Positions 25,023-36,417 of a DNA stretch of 64,000 nt are shown here, piece after piece. The notes below the pieces were generated by a model. That model was not told the DNA's origin and searched no databases. It saw only the letters and a list, made by a program, of their open reading frames with translations. The stretch spans positions 2,728,001 through 2,792,000 of the forward strand of contig OZ247427.1 of the NCBI GenBank assembly GCA_965232815.1. Direction: 5' to 3'. The DNA comes from Bin87 sp026710825 (GTDB lineage: Bacteria; Chloroflexota; Dehalococcoidia; Lucifugimonadales; UBA3495). Position 1 is the stretch's first letter; every line of letters begins with the position of its first letter. Both the position numbers and the translations under genes were made by a program.

Positions 25023-25979
25023 ATGACGGCACGCCCGCGCTTGATCGCAGTCATCGGCCCCACGGCGGTTGGGAAAACCGCACTCGCCATAGCGTTGGCG
25101 CAAGCCTTCGACGGGGAAATCATCAATGCCGATAGTCGGCAGGTGTATGTGGGGATGGACATCGGCACAGCCAAGCCGACTCCCGCCGAACAGCAAGCGG
25201 CCACCCACCACCTGATCGACATACGTGCTCCCGATGAACCGCTTAGCCTGGGCGAGTTCCTCCCGATGGCCCAACAACGCGTGTCCGATATAGCTGGGCG
25301 CGGCAAACTGCCGATACTATGCGGGGGAACCGGGCAGTACGTCTGGGCCCTCCTGGAGGGATGGGAAGTGCCCCCGGTTCCGCCGGACCCAGTTTACCGC
25401 GATACCTTGGCGCATCGCGCTGCCTCGGAGGGAACCGATGCGCTTTGGCGTGAGTTGGAGGCGCAGGATCCTAAGCGGGCTGCGGTCACCGACCGGCAGA
25501 ATGCCCGCCGGATCATCCGCGCCCTTGAAATCGTTCACGCCCTGGGGGGGCAAACGCCGACCGCTGGCCGCAGTTCCATTCCCCCGTACCAATCGCTGCT
25601 GATCGGTCTGACGGCCGAGCGGCCCGCCCTTTACGACAGGATAGACACGCGGTTCGATGAGATGATGGAGCGCGGTTTGCTGGACGAAGCGCGCGGGTTG
25701 TCCGCCCAGGGTTTCTCGCTTGGAGAAGGGCCACTATCCGGAGTTGGCTATTCGCAACTGGGGCAGTACCTGGCCGGCGAATTGTCGTTGGAGGATGCCG
25801 TGCAACGCTCCAAGACACAGACACACCGGTTGGTGCGTCGCCAATACACGTGGTTCAAACCGACCGATGAGCGCATCGGATGGTTGGACGCTACACACGA
25901 CCTGCCCGTGAGCGACGCCTGCGAGCGGGTCCGCGATTTTCTGAGGGCGCGGGCGCCGTGTGATACAATTCCGCACTAG
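25023..25979 (+). CDS. miaA: tRNA dimethylallyltransferase
   Basis: 318 residues. The P-loop is IGPTAVGKTALA. EIINADSRQVYVGMDIGTAKPT and HHLIDIRAPDEPLSLGEFL carry the substrate Asp and Thr. GGTGQYVWALLEG and QRSKTQTHRLVRRQYTWFK end the domain. Adds dimethylallyl to A37 of UNN-decoding tRNA. Its isoprenoid donor suits the neighbouring prenyl synthase only loosely. Part of the tsaC-to-formamidase operon. Confidence 0.96.
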   Translation: MTARPRLIAVIGPTAVGKTALAIALAQAFDGEIINADSRQVYVGMDIGTAKPTPAEQQAATHHLIDIRAPDEPLSLGEFLPMAQQRVSDIAGRGKLPILCGGTGQYVWALLEGWEVPPVPPDPVYRDTLAHRAASEGTDALWRELEAQDPKRAAVTDRQNARRIIRALEIVHALGGQTPTAGRSSIPPYQSLLIGLTAERPALYDRIDTRFDEMMERGLLDEARGLSAQGFSLGEGPLSGVGYSQLGQYLAGELSLEDAVQRSKTQTHRLVRRQYTWFKPTDERIGWLDATHDLPVSDACERVRDFLRARAPCDTIPH

Positions 25980-26012
25980 CGGACAGGGCCCGACTTGTCC
26001 AGGAGATCGACG

Positions 26013-26870
26013 ATGGAATTCACCAAAATGCATGGCGCCGGCAACGACTATGTGTATGTCGACGCGCGCGCGATGCCGGATCGTGATTGGGAAACCCTGT
26101 CTCGCGCCATCAGCGACCGTCATTTTGGGGTCGGCGGCGACGGCTTGATCCTCGTGATGAACTCCGAAGTTGCGGATCTCAGGATGCGCATGTTCAACTC
26201 GGACGGTTCCGAGGGGGCCATGTGCGGAAATGGAATCCGGTGTTTCGCTAAATATGCCATCGAGCGCGGGATCGTTTCCAGCGCAGCCGAGCAGGTCACG
26301 GTGGACACGATGTCCGGCGTGCGCACGATTGTGCCTCATTATTCCGGGCAGGTGGTGGAAGCGGCACGGGTAAGCATGGGTTTGCCGCGTCTTAACCCGT
26401 CCGAAATACCCGTAGACCTGGACCCGGCCATCAGCCCACACGACGGTCCAATCATCAATTACGCGATCCATCCGGGAGACTTCCGTCTGTTTCTGACGTT
26501 CGTATCGATGGGCAACCCGCACGCGGTGACATTTATCGACCAGCCGGTTGAGGAGTTCCCGCTGCACAACATCGGGCCCCTGGTGGAAAGACATCCCATC
26601 TTTCCGGACCGGGTGAACTTCGAAATAGTAAACATTCGTGAGGACGGGCAACTCGATGCCCGGGTTTGGGAGCGGGGAGCCGGCGAAACCATGGCCTGCG
26701 GAACCGGCGCTTGCGCGATAGGCGTCGCCTCGCGGCTTTTGGGCCATACCGGCGACCAAGTGAACGTGAGCCTGCCCGGCGGAACCCTCAACATCGAGTG
26801 GGACGGGGAAGGGGAAGTGTTCCTGGAGGGCCCTGCCGCAGAAGTATTCAGTGGAGTGTGGACAGAATGA
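26013..26870 (+). CDS. dapF: Diaminopimelate epimerase
   Basis: 285 residues with two pseudo-symmetric halves. FTKMHGAGNDYVYVD is the N-terminal motif. MCGNGIRCFAKY carries the first catalytic Cys and MACGTGACAIGVA the second. Converts LL- to meso-diaminopimelate. The ATG is preceded by AGGAGATCGACG; an upstream TTG would lengthen it by six residues without support. Its stop overlaps the next gene by 4 bp (ATGA). With dapL downstream it indicates the DapL route. Confidence 0.96.
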   Translation: MEFTKMHGAGNDYVYVDARAMPDRDWETLSRAISDRHFGVGGDGLILVMNSEVADLRMRMFNSDGSEGAMCGNGIRCFAKYAIERGIVSSAAEQVTVDTMSGVRTIVPHYSGQVVEAARVSMGLPRLNPSEIPVDLDPAISPHDGPIINYAIHPGDFRLFLTFVSMGNPHAVTFIDQPVEEFPLHNIGPLVERHPIFPDRVNFEIVNIREDGQLDARVWERGAGETMACGTGACAIGVASRLLGHTGDQVNVSLPGGTLNIEWDGEGEVFLEGPAAEVFSGVWTE

Positions 26871-27547
26871 GCAATTACGTTACCGGCCCGACCACATTTG
26901 AGCACCTGCGCTGGTCAGCCCACGCCTTCCGAAACTATGCAGACGACGCTTTGTGCATCGCCGCGCGGGCTCCGGGATTCAGTGAAGCACTGATAAGTGG
27001 GGGGAGCGACGCCGATTGGACCACATTGGTGAACTACGTAAACCAGTGGGGTTGCCGGATCCCACAGAGCAAGATCGAGAGTATCGCTTCTGCGGTGGCA
27101 GTCGCCGCTCCGTACCTTCGGCCGCTTTCGGCATCAGCGTTGGAATTCAACGACCTGCGTTGCTCGACGCTGGATGCCATCGAGCACGCTTACGACGCGC
27201 TAACCTCGGCGGTCGGCGTGGGTCCCACCAGCGCCTCGGCGATATTGACCGCGTTGAATCCGCAGTTGTTTGTATCTTGGGGCGCGGGAATACGCGACGC
27301 TTATTTCCCCGACGACCCGCCCAACGGGGCCACCTATTCGCAGTTCCTGACCATCATGCGGATGGCCGCGTTGGCCGTGGTGTCCGACGCGCGGTCGACA
27401 CACGGCATCGAAGATCCGGCGGGGCAGTTGTCCTCCGAGCTTGGCATTGAGCCTGCATTCAGCCTGTCCAAGTTCGTCGACGAGTTCAACTGGCTGACCC
27501 TGCAAAAGAAAGCCGAGTTCCAACCCATGAACGTGGTGGCGGTTTAG
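26867..27547 (+). CDS. Hypothetical protein with G-x-G...NPxLFxxW motif
   Basis: 226 residues, not recognised as a named family. The core segment from about residue 115, VGVGPTSASAILTALNPQ then LFVSWGAGIRDAYFPD, recalls helix-hairpin-helix modules of DNA-repair-type proteins and parallels the unknown at 16476-17081. No signal peptide or membrane segment. ATG overlaps the dapF stop (ATGA), so it is translationally coupled to dapF; dapL follows 60 bp later. Confidence 0.65.
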   Translation: MSNYVTGPTTFEHLRWSAHAFRNYADDALCIAARAPGFSEALISGGSDADWTTLVNYVNQWGCRIPQSKIESIASAVAVAAPYLRPLSASALEFNDLRCSTLDAIEHAYDALTSAVGVGPTSASAILTALNPQLFVSWGAGIRDAYFPDDPPNGATYSQFLTIMRMAALAVVSDARSTHGIEDPAGQLSSELGIEPAFSLSKFVDEFNWLTLQKKAEFQPMNVVAV

Positions 27548-27607
27548 GTAGAAATCACCGCGTTTTTGGCCGCCCATTTTTTGATGTAATAGTGAACCAG
27601 GAGCGAC

Positions 27608-28786
27608 ATGCCTAGCCTATCCCAACGCCTCGGGAAACTTGCCCCGTACCCCTTCGTCGAAATCTCCCGCATCATCGCGGAAAAGCGGGCAGCGGGCGCG
27701 GACGTGGTGACGTTCGGAATTGGAGACCCTGACATCCCAACGCCACAACCGATCGTCGATCGCCTGCTGACGGCGTCCCAGGATCCTCCGAACCACCGGT
27801 ATCCCGAAACCGACGGGTTGCCGGAAATGCGCCGAGCCATCGCACACTGGTATAAGCAGCGTTTCGACGTGGACCTGGACCCAGACACCGAGGTGCTCCC
27901 GCTGATTGGGGCCAAGGAAGGCATCGGGCACGCGGCGTTCGCGTTCCTGGACCCGGGCGACATTGCGTTGGTGCCGGACCCGGCGTATCCCGTGTACGCG
28001 GTCGGAACCATGTTTGCCGGAGCGGAGAGCCACGTGATGCCGCTCTACCAGCGCAACGGCTGGCTGCCGGAACTGGACGCGATCCCTGATGACGTGGCGC
28101 GCCAGGCCAAGGTGATGTGGCTCAATTACCCCAACAACCCCACCAGCGCGGTGGCGTCGCAGGAGGATCTGGAATCCGCGATGCGTTACTGCCGCGAGCA
28201 CGATATCGCGATGCTGCACGACGCGGCCTACTCCGAAGTTGGATACGAAGGCTATCGCGCTGGCAGCATGATGCAAATCGACGGAGCCAAAGAGGTGGGG
28301 CTGGAGTTCCACTCGCTGTCCAAGACCTACAACATGACCGGTTGGCGCATGGGCATGGCTGTCGGCAACGCAGATATGATCAAGGCGTTGTTCCAGATCA
28401 AAGCCAACCTGGATTCCGGCGTGCCGCAGGCAATCCAGGAAATGTCGATGGAAGCTTTGACGGGTCCGCAGGACTGCATCGACGACAACATCACGAGCTA
28501 CCAGTGGCGGCGCGACCGGGTACTCCAGGCGTTGACCAGGATGGGTCTCAGCGTCGAGACGCCGCGGGCGAGCCTGTACATCTGGGCCCCGGTTCCCGAG
28601 GGTTTCACCTCGGCCGATTTTGCCGCCCGGTTGCTGGAGGACATCGACATCGTCGTGACCCCGGGTTCCTCATACGGGCAGTACGGAGAGGGTTACATTC
28701 GCCTGTCGTTGACCACCCCCGACGAGAGGGTCGAAACCGGTTGCCAGCGGCTGGAAAACTGGACCATACCGGCTCCCCGTTCCTGA
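27608..28786 (+). CDS. dapL: LL-diaminopimelate aminotransferase-like PLP enzyme
   Basis: 392 residues of the class I/II aminotransferase fold. FGIGDPDIPTPQPIVDRL is at the N-terminus, then GAKEGIGHAAFAFL. WLNYPNNPTSAVAS and SKTYNMTGWRMG (PLP Lys) follow. The GDPDIPTP and MTGWRMG blocks match the DapL/LysN-like group. Adjacency to dapF supports DapL, which makes LL-DAP from tetrahydrodipicolinate in one step. Ribosome site AGGAGCGAC. A neutral aminotransferase is still possible. Confidence 0.85.
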   Translation: MPSLSQRLGKLAPYPFVEISRIIAEKRAAGADVVTFGIGDPDIPTPQPIVDRLLTASQDPPNHRYPETDGLPEMRRAIAHWYKQRFDVDLDPDTEVLPLIGAKEGIGHAAFAFLDPGDIALVPDPAYPVYAVGTMFAGAESHVMPLYQRNGWLPELDAIPDDVARQAKVMWLNYPNNPTSAVASQEDLESAMRYCREHDIAMLHDAAYSEVGYEGYRAGSMMQIDGAKEVGLEFHSLSKTYNMTGWRMGMAVGNADMIKALFQIKANLDSGVPQAIQEMSMEALTGPQDCIDDNITSYQWRRDRVLQALTRMGLSVETPRASLYIWAPVPEGFTSADFAARLLEDIDIVVTPGSSYGQYGEGYIRLSLTTPDERVETGCQRLENWTIPAPRS

Positions 28787-28818
28787 ATCTTTAGACAGAT
28801 CCCGAGTCATATCCGCCT

Positions 28819-30006
28819 ATGCCCAGAAATCGCGAAACCAAACCTACCGGCCCGCAGACCGAGCGGGCGGTTCTGGTTGCCGTAGAGGCGAAAAAGCGGG
28901 GCGAACAACTCTGGGGCTTGCAGGACACGCTGGCGGAGCTGGACTACCTCACTCGCTCGGCCGGTGCGGAAGTGGTCGCCACCGTTTCACAACGGGCCGA
29001 CAGGATCACCCCGACATACGTTGGCAAAGGCAAACTTGAGGAGCTCCAGGGCGTCCTGGAAGAGGAACGTCCGGACGTCGTGATCTGCGATGACGAGTTG
29101 ACGCCTACCCAGCAACGTAATCTGGAAGCGGCTCTGCAAATAAAAGTCATTGACCGGACCGCGCTTATCCTGGACGTTTTCGGGCGGCACGCTCGCACCC
29201 GCGAGGGCCAGATGCAGGTGGAACTGGCCCAGCACCAGTACCTGCTCCCCAGGCTGATAGGCCAATGGTCCCACCTGGAGCGCCTCGGCGGGGGCATAGG
29301 AACCCGCGGTCCTGGCGAAACGCAGCTGGAAACCGACCGACGAATAATTCGCCGCAGGATCCAAAAGATCGAATCCGAGTTGGACAGCGTACGCCAACGG
29401 CGGAGCCAATACCTGGAACGCCGCCGACGTTCCGCGACTCCGATGGCCACGCTGGTGGGGTACACCAACGCCGGCAAGAGCACGCTGTTCAATGCTTTGT
29501 GCAATGCTGGGGTCCCGGCAGAGGACCAGCTTTTCAACACGCTCGACCCCGTCACGCGACGCTTACACCTGCCTGATGGCAGCGAACTCCTGCTTAGCGA
29601 TACGGTGGGTTTCATCCAAAAGTTGTCCCCGACAGTTGTCGCAGCCTTTCGGGCCACGCTGGCGGAACTCAGCGAAGCCGATCTGCTGCTGCACATCATT
29701 GACATAACTCATCCCAAGGCGCCTGAACAAGCCGAGGTGGTCGAGCAAACCCTCAACGATCTGGACCTGGGCGGGAAACCGCGCCTCCTGGTGATCAACA
29801 AAATGGACCTTTTGACCAACGATCCCGCCGACGTGGAATCATTCGATCAGATCGACCTGACTGCCATCGCCGGGGCGGATTCTCCGGCGGTGAACGGCAG
29901 GGTGTTCATCTCGGCGGCGAAAGGTTGGAATCTGCCCGCCCTACTGGACACTATTCGCAACCAGGTGGGCGAGGCTGTACCAATCTCAAGCGCCACGGCG
30001 GTTTGA
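28819..30006 (+). CDS. hflX: GTPase HflX
   Basis: 395 residues. The N-terminal glycine-rich domain (TPTYVGKGKLEEL; GRHARTREGQMQVELAQHQY; GGIGTRGPGETQLETDRR) is unique to HflX. The G domain follows: GYTNAGKSTLFNAL (G1), DTVGFI (G3) and VINKMDLL (G4). Binds stalled 70S ribosomes and splits them in stress. The short C-terminus has no extra domain. Begins 32 bp after dapL. Confidence 0.96.
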   Translation: MPRNRETKPTGPQTERAVLVAVEAKKRGEQLWGLQDTLAELDYLTRSAGAEVVATVSQRADRITPTYVGKGKLEELQGVLEEERPDVVICDDELTPTQQRNLEAALQIKVIDRTALILDVFGRHARTREGQMQVELAQHQYLLPRLIGQWSHLERLGGGIGTRGPGETQLETDRRIIRRRIQKIESELDSVRQRRSQYLERRRRSATPMATLVGYTNAGKSTLFNALCNAGVPAEDQLFNTLDPVTRRLHLPDGSELLLSDTVGFIQKLSPTVVAAFRATLAELSEADLLLHIIDITHPKAPEQAEVVEQTLNDLDLGGKPRLLVINKMDLLTNDPADVESFDQIDLTAIAGADSPAVNGRVFISAAKGWNLPALLDTIRNQVGEAVPISSATAV

Positions 30007-30012
30007 ACCACG

Positions 30013-30783
30013 ATGCCGCTCAAGAGAATACGCCTCGTTCACACCTCAGACACCCATCTGGGAGACGACTGGGATCCCGAAGCCGCCCAGCACGCTCTAT
30101 CCAGGGTAATTGACGGAGTCCTTGAGCTCAACGCTGATGCTCTGATGATCTCGGGCGACGTTTTCGACAACGCCCGGATATCTGACGCCGTGCTGGACTT
30201 TTTCGTTGCGGAGATGGCCCGGGCCACGGTGCCTGCCGTCATCCTGCCAGGCAACCACGATCTCTATGATCACTCCTCGCTCTACCTGCGCAGCCCGTTT
30301 GCGGATGCGCCGGATAACCTGCATATCATTCGGGGGACGACCGGGGAGACGCTAAGCCTTCCGGAATTGACGCTGGATATCTGGGGCCGCGCCATGGACA
30401 GCCACACGCCGTGGTTTCGCCCGCTAGCCGGGATACCGACGGAGAGAAATGGCCACTGGCTGGTGGCGATGGCCCACGGCCATTTCCACTTTCCGGACGA
30501 CACCGAGGAGCGCTCGTCGCCGATCCGGCCCCACGAGATCGCCGAGTCCGCCTGCGACTATATTGCGCTGGGGCACTGGGAACGATTCGAAGATGTCTCG
30601 CAGGCCGGTGTTACCGCGTTCTATTCGGGTTCGCCCATGGGCGCCGCCGGATCGCGGCGAGAAGTGGCGGTCAACGTGGTGGATTTGGATTCAAGGGGCG
30701 AAGCTAGGGTAAGCGTCCGCCAAGTTCGCATGCTCATGAAATCCTCCGTTCCCGAGTCAATCCCACTGGCCGCCGATAATTGA
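30013..30783 (+). CDS. Calcineurin-like metallophosphoesterase (SbcD/Mre11-like)
   Basis: 256 residues. HTSDTHLGDD, ISGDVFDN, PGNHDLYDH, AMAHGHFHF and ALGHWERF are the five metal-binding motifs in order, with the last His-x-His reduced to GHW. The catalytic core is that of SbcD, but no SbcC follows and the capping domain is missing, so it may act on a small phosphodiester or DNA end. 6 bp after hflX; ATG start. Confidence 0.83.
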   Translation: MPLKRIRLVHTSDTHLGDDWDPEAAQHALSRVIDGVLELNADALMISGDVFDNARISDAVLDFFVAEMARATVPAVILPGNHDLYDHSSLYLRSPFADAPDNLHIIRGTTGETLSLPELTLDIWGRAMDSHTPWFRPLAGIPTERNGHWLVAMAHGHFHFPDDTEERSSPIRPHEIAESACDYIALGHWERFEDVSQAGVTAFYSGSPMGAAGSRREVAVNVVDLDSRGEARVSVRQVRMLMKSSVPESIPLAADN

Positions 30784-30798
30784 CCCAGGAGAGACCAG

Positions 30799-31671
30799 AT
30801 GAAAACCCTCAGCCGCGAAAAACGCATTTACGTGCTGCGACCTGAAAACGAACCGGCCATCACCATCGACGACGGCGAAGACCTAGTGGTCGAAACCTGG
30901 GATGCCTTTGAGGGAATACGCGAGCCCGGGGTCCTGCAGGAAAAATCGCTCAAGGGACCGGCGACCGGCCCGATCTACGTCAACGGCGCCGAACCGGGGG
31001 ACGCCCTGCGGATTGAATTCGTCAGCATCAAACCCAAGGAAAACCCGGCTCACATGATCATGCCGGGGCGGGGGTTCCTGGAGGCTGAGTTCACCGAGGG
31101 GTACCCGACGGTGATGAGCATCGACGGCGAAGACCTGGTACTGCCCAGCGGCGTCAGGCTCCCGCTATGCCCGTCCATGGGGCTGGTCGCGACCACGCCG
31201 ACCTACCCGCAGGAAACGGCCAGTGATAGCGGGCCCTACGGCGGCGACATCGACATGAAGGAATTGGTGGAAGGGAGCATTTTGTACCTTCCCGTGTACG
31301 TGCCCGGTGGGTTGCTCGCCATGGGAGACTGCCATGCCGTCGTGGGTGACGGTGCGGTGGCTGGAACCGGTGCAGAATGCTCGGCAGATACCCACATCCG
31401 CGTTACCGTTGAGAAGGGGATGAACATTGCGGGTCCACGGGCGGTAACGCCGGACCACTACGTAGTTCTCTCCCACGGCGAGGATTTGGGTCCCGCGATG
31501 AAGCAGGCCGTCCGCGACATGGTTGATTTCCTGGTAACCGATAAGGGAATGGAACCCTACGATGCGTACACACTTTGCAGTCTGGCCGGCGACGTACGGG
31601 TCTCCCGCACGTTCCGCCCAATCAGCCCGGTGAAAATGATGCTGTCGCGGCAAGCCCTGGATCAGCTGTAG
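30799..31671 (+). CDS. Acetamidase/formamidase family protein
   Basis: 290 residues of the FmdA/AmdA family. GPATGPIYVNGAEPGDALRIEF, DMKELVEGSILYLPVYVPGGLLAMGDCHAVVGDGAVAGTGAEC (quoted in spans under 20 residues: GGLLAMGDCHAVVGDG) and TPDHYVVLSHGEDLGPAM match the family's metal- and substrate-binding blocks. Hydrolyses formamide or acetamide to ammonia and the acid. Last gene of the plus-strand run that starts at tsaC; a GGGGCG-type hairpin follows. Confidence 0.9.
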   Translation: MKTLSREKRIYVLRPENEPAITIDDGEDLVVETWDAFEGIREPGVLQEKSLKGPATGPIYVNGAEPGDALRIEFVSIKPKENPAHMIMPGRGFLEAEFTEGYPTVMSIDGEDLVLPSGVRLPLCPSMGLVATTPTYPQETASDSGPYGGDIDMKELVEGSILYLPVYVPGGLLAMGDCHAVVGDGAVAGTGAECSADTHIRVTVEKGMNIAGPRAVTPDHYVVLSHGEDLGPAMKQAVRDMVDFLVTDKGMEPYDAYTLCSLAGDVRVSRTFRPISPVKMMLSRQALDQL

Positions 31672-31697
31672 ACGTTCGTGCAATTTCCGCAGAACCA

Positions 31698-31725
31698 GCA
31701 GGGGCGAACGGTGATTCGCCCCTGC
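31698..31725. terminator. Terminator hairpin (GGGGCG family) after the formamidase gene
   Basis: GCAGGGGCGAA (31698-31708) pairs with TTCGCCCCTGC (31715-31725) around CGGTGA. It lies between the convergent formamidase and SDR genes. Confidence 0.65.
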
Positions 31726-31754
31726 GCATTTCTGGACTCCTAGGGGCCCGTCAG

Positions 31755-32534
31755 TTACGACACCGAAAAACCGCCGTCCACCGCGATGACCGCGCCGGTG
31801 ACATAGTCGGACGCGTGGCTGGCGAGGAACACCGCCGCGCCCTGAAGTTCGCTGGCGTCGCCCCAACGCCCCATCGGAATGCGTCGGTTGATCAGGTCGT
31901 AACGCTCGGGTTGCGTTTCGGGGATTGCCTGGGTCAGTTCGGTCATGAACCAGCCGGGCAGGATGGCGTTGGACTGGATGTTTTCGCCGGCCCACGCGAC
32001 AGCGAAGCTCTTGGAAAGCTGCACTATGCCGCCCTTGCTGGACGAATAGGGAACCCCGCTGCCGCCACCGCCGAAAATGCTGTACATGCTGCCAATGCTG
32101 ATTATCTTGCCACCGCCCTGGGCTTTGAAATGCGGATAGACGGCTTTGCATGACAGAAACGCCGCCCGCAGGTTCACGTTCAGTACGTTATCCCATTCGG
32201 CGCCCGTGATGTCCTCAGGGGCTTTGCGAACAGTTGCGCCGGCGTTGTTTATGAGAATGTCAACGTGACCGAATTGAGCGATGGCCCGGGACACCATGTC
32301 GTCGATGTCAGAATCGCTGGTAACGTCAGTGGGGATTGCGATCGCCCTCCGCCCGGTTGACTCAATATCAGCAATCGCAGCGGCGTTCTTCTCGGCGTTG
32401 CGGGCAGCGATGGCGATGTCGGCTCCAGCGTTGGCCAGACCCAGCGCCATGCCCAGGCCGAGGCCGCCATTGCCCCCGGTGATCAGGGCCACCCGACCGC
32501 TCAAATCAAACAATCCGCCGTTGTTGGTTGTCAT
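31755..32534 (-). CDS. Short-chain dehydrogenase/reductase (classical SDR)
   Basis: 259 residues. TGGNGGLGLGMA binds the dinucleotide and NNAGATV follows. Catalytic Ser is in IISIGSMYS and Tyr-x3-Lys in YSSSKGG. The usual classical SDR pattern; close to the gluconate 5-dehydrogenase/KDG-type group. Substrate not determinable. ATG preceded by GAGGGATGATC. Followed on the minus strand by a separate gene (hppA terminator lies before it). Confidence 0.87.
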   Translation of the reverse strand: MTTNNGGLFDLSGRVALITGGNGGLGLGMALGLANAGADIAIAARNAEKNAAAIADIESTGRRAIAIPTDVTSDSDIDDMVSRAIAQFGHVDILINNAGATVRKAPEDITGAEWDNVLNVNLRAAFLSCKAVYPHFKAQGGGKIISIGSMYSIFGGGGSGVPYSSSKGGIVQLSKSFAVAWAGENIQSNAILPGWFMTELTQAIPETQPERYDLINRRIPMGRWGDASELQGAAVFLASHASDYVTGAVIAVDGGFSVS

Positions 32535-32578
32535 TTAGATCATCCCTCTTACCAAAGTGCTCGACAATGTAGCACAAG

Positions 32579-32606
32579 AAAAAGGGGCGGGATTCAATCC
32601 CGCCCC
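32579..32606 (-). terminator. Intrinsic terminator for hppA (GGGGCG family)
   Basis: On the minus strand the stem GGGGCGGGAT/ATCCCGCCCC with a 3-nt loop is followed by a T5 run, the classical terminator form. It follows the hppA stop by 25 bp. Confidence 0.75.
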
Positions 32607-32630
32607 CGGTTTGTTCTGGCTGGGTGATGG

Positions 32631-34721
<2,091 letters not shown>

Positions 34722-34794
34722 ACTTCCTTCTCCGTTTTCGGCAAAAAATTCCGATAAACGTTGCGAAATTAGCACAACGCAGGTTTGGTGTCAA

Positions 34795-35385
34795 TCAGCC
34801 GTTGATCTTTTCCCGCGTGTTTTGGCTCACCTCGGCCACATCTACGAGTTCGGCTTCGACGCGGCCATCGTCGATATGTAGGAGCGCCACCGTTCCCAGG
34901 GAACCCGTGCTGTGCCTACGGCCGGGATACGTAGGACTCCCGGGGTTGACGAACAGCACACCGTCCTGCCATTCGATCAACTCCTCGTGAGTATCGCCGT
35001 ATGCCACGACATCGACCGATTCGCCGAATTTACGGGCCACCAGTTCCCGCAAGCCAGAGGCGGGATAAACAAGCCCGGTGCCGTCGGGACTGGTGGGAAT
35101 CGATGGGGACGGCCACTGGATGTCGTGGACCATGCCAATTTTGAGGCCAGAAACCGTGACCACTCGCGTGGTGTCAGCCAGGCGGTCGCCGGGTTCACGC
35201 GGATCCTCATAGCCCCTGACCGCCAGGACGGGCGCGACCTGCTCCAGACAATCCAGCACGCCAATGCATTCCAGATCGCCACAGTGGAGAATCAAATCGC
35301 ATCCTGCCAACGCGTACAGAACCGGCTTCGGCAGGTCCCAGCCACTTCCCGCTGAGTGGGTGTCGGATATCACACCGATTTTCAT
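34795..35385 (-). CDS. YfcE-like metallophosphoesterase with altered active site
   Basis: 196 residues of the MJ0936/YfcE family. DTH (D8, H10) and CGD (D37) are normal. The usual GN(C/H)D is GYED (Tyr59), the HGH is HDI (His87-Asp88), and GHTH is GDTH (Asp131, His133). These changes remove or replace metal ligands, so phosphodiesterase activity is uncertain. 5 bp after the LLM gene's end in the same direction. ATG start. Confidence 0.8.
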   Translation of the reverse strand: MKIGVISDTHSAGSGWDLPKPVLYALAGCDLILHCGDLECIGVLDCLEQVAPVLAVRGYEDPREPGDRLADTTRVVTVSGLKIGMVHDIQWPSPSIPTSPDGTGLVYPASGLRELVARKFGESVDVVAYGDTHEELIEWQDGVLFVNPGSPTYPGRRHSTGSLGTVALLHIDDGRVEAELVDVAEVSQNTREKING

Positions 35386-35389
35386 GGCC

Positions 35390-36403
35390 CTAACCGTTCA
35401 CAGGCGCGAGGGCTTCGAGGGTGCCGAGCATTGTTTCGCGTTCGGTTCCGTGTGGAAACGCCACGATGGGCATATCAACGCCATGATCGCGAAACCGTTC
35501 CATTTTCTGCCGGCATTCGTCCGGATTACCGATTGCCGTAATGCTATCGACCATCTCGTCGCTGATGGACTCGGCTGCGGCGCCGCGATCCCCTTCGGCC
35601 CACGCTCGGCGCACGGCGTCGCCTTCGGACTGATAACCGTAACGGCAGAACAGGTCGTAATAATACTGTCCCATGCCGCCGATGTAGAAGGCCATGTGCG
35701 CCCGCGCCTGTCGAAACGCGTTGCCTACGGTTTCCTTGTCTTCGGACGCGCAGCAGAGGATCTGCGGTGCGGTGGTCATGGCTCCTGGTTGTCGGCCGGT
35801 GGCAGTCAGCGCGCTCACCAACGGCTCTTTGATCTCAGGCAGTTTTGCGTAGTGCGTCCAAATTGGGAGCCAACCATCCGCCAACTCTCCAGTCAACTCC
35901 AGGTTGCGTTGGCCCAGCGATGCAACGTAGATCGGTATCCGTTCCTGGACCGGCTGAACTCCCATGCGAAACCTTTGCAATTGGTAGAATCTGCCATCGT
36001 AGTTGACCCTCTCGCCAGCCAGCGCCATGCGAACGATTTCGATGTATTCGCGCGTGCGAGATACGGGATGGTCGAATTTCACCCCGTGCCAGTCTTCAAT
36101 CACGATGCGCCCACTGGTGCCCAAGCCCAGGACGGCTCGCCCTTCGCTGATGCAGTCCAGCGATGCGATGCTCTGCGCAATCAACCCGGGGGTCCGGCTG
36201 TATACGGTTACGATACCGGTGCCCAGTTTTATGCGCTCGGTGTTGCACGCCAGCATCGTCAGGACAGTGAATGCATCCCTACCCCAGGATTCCCCGGTCC
36301 AAAAAGATTCGTAACCCAATCGGTCGGCGGCCTGCGCCACCGCGACCAGGTCCCTGTCGTCGTTGTTATCCCTGCTGCTGAACGTCAGCGCAATTCGTTG
36401 CAT
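35390..36403 (-). CDS. LLM-class (luciferase-like, F420-dependent type) oxidoreductase
   Basis: 337 residues, (beta/alpha)8 LLM fold. LAVAQAADRLGYESFWTGES, LGTGIVTVYSRTPGLIAQ and GLGTSGRIVIEDWHGVKF are typical of F420-dependent methylene-H4MPT reductase-like LLM enzymes. Abundant in SAR202-like Chloroflexota and actinobacteria. Reduces or oxidises an unknown substrate with F420 or FMN. Overlaps nothing; 14 bp from the next unknown gene. Confidence 0.85.
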   Translation of the reverse strand: MQRIALTFSSRDNNDDRDLVAVAQAADRLGYESFWTGESWGRDAFTVLTMLACNTERIKLGTGIVTVYSRTPGLIAQSIASLDCISEGRAVLGLGTSGRIVIEDWHGVKFDHPVSRTREYIEIVRMALAGERVNYDGRFYQLQRFRMGVQPVQERIPIYVASLGQRNLELTGELADGWLPIWTHYAKLPEIKEPLVSALTATGRQPGAMTTAPQILCCASEDKETVGNAFRQARAHMAFYIGGMGQYYYDLFCRYGYQSEGDAVRRAWAEGDRGAAAESISDEMVDSITAIGNPDECRQKMERFRDHGVDMPIVAFPHGTERETMLGTLEALAPVNG

Positions 36404-36417
36404 GGTTCGGACGTTTC

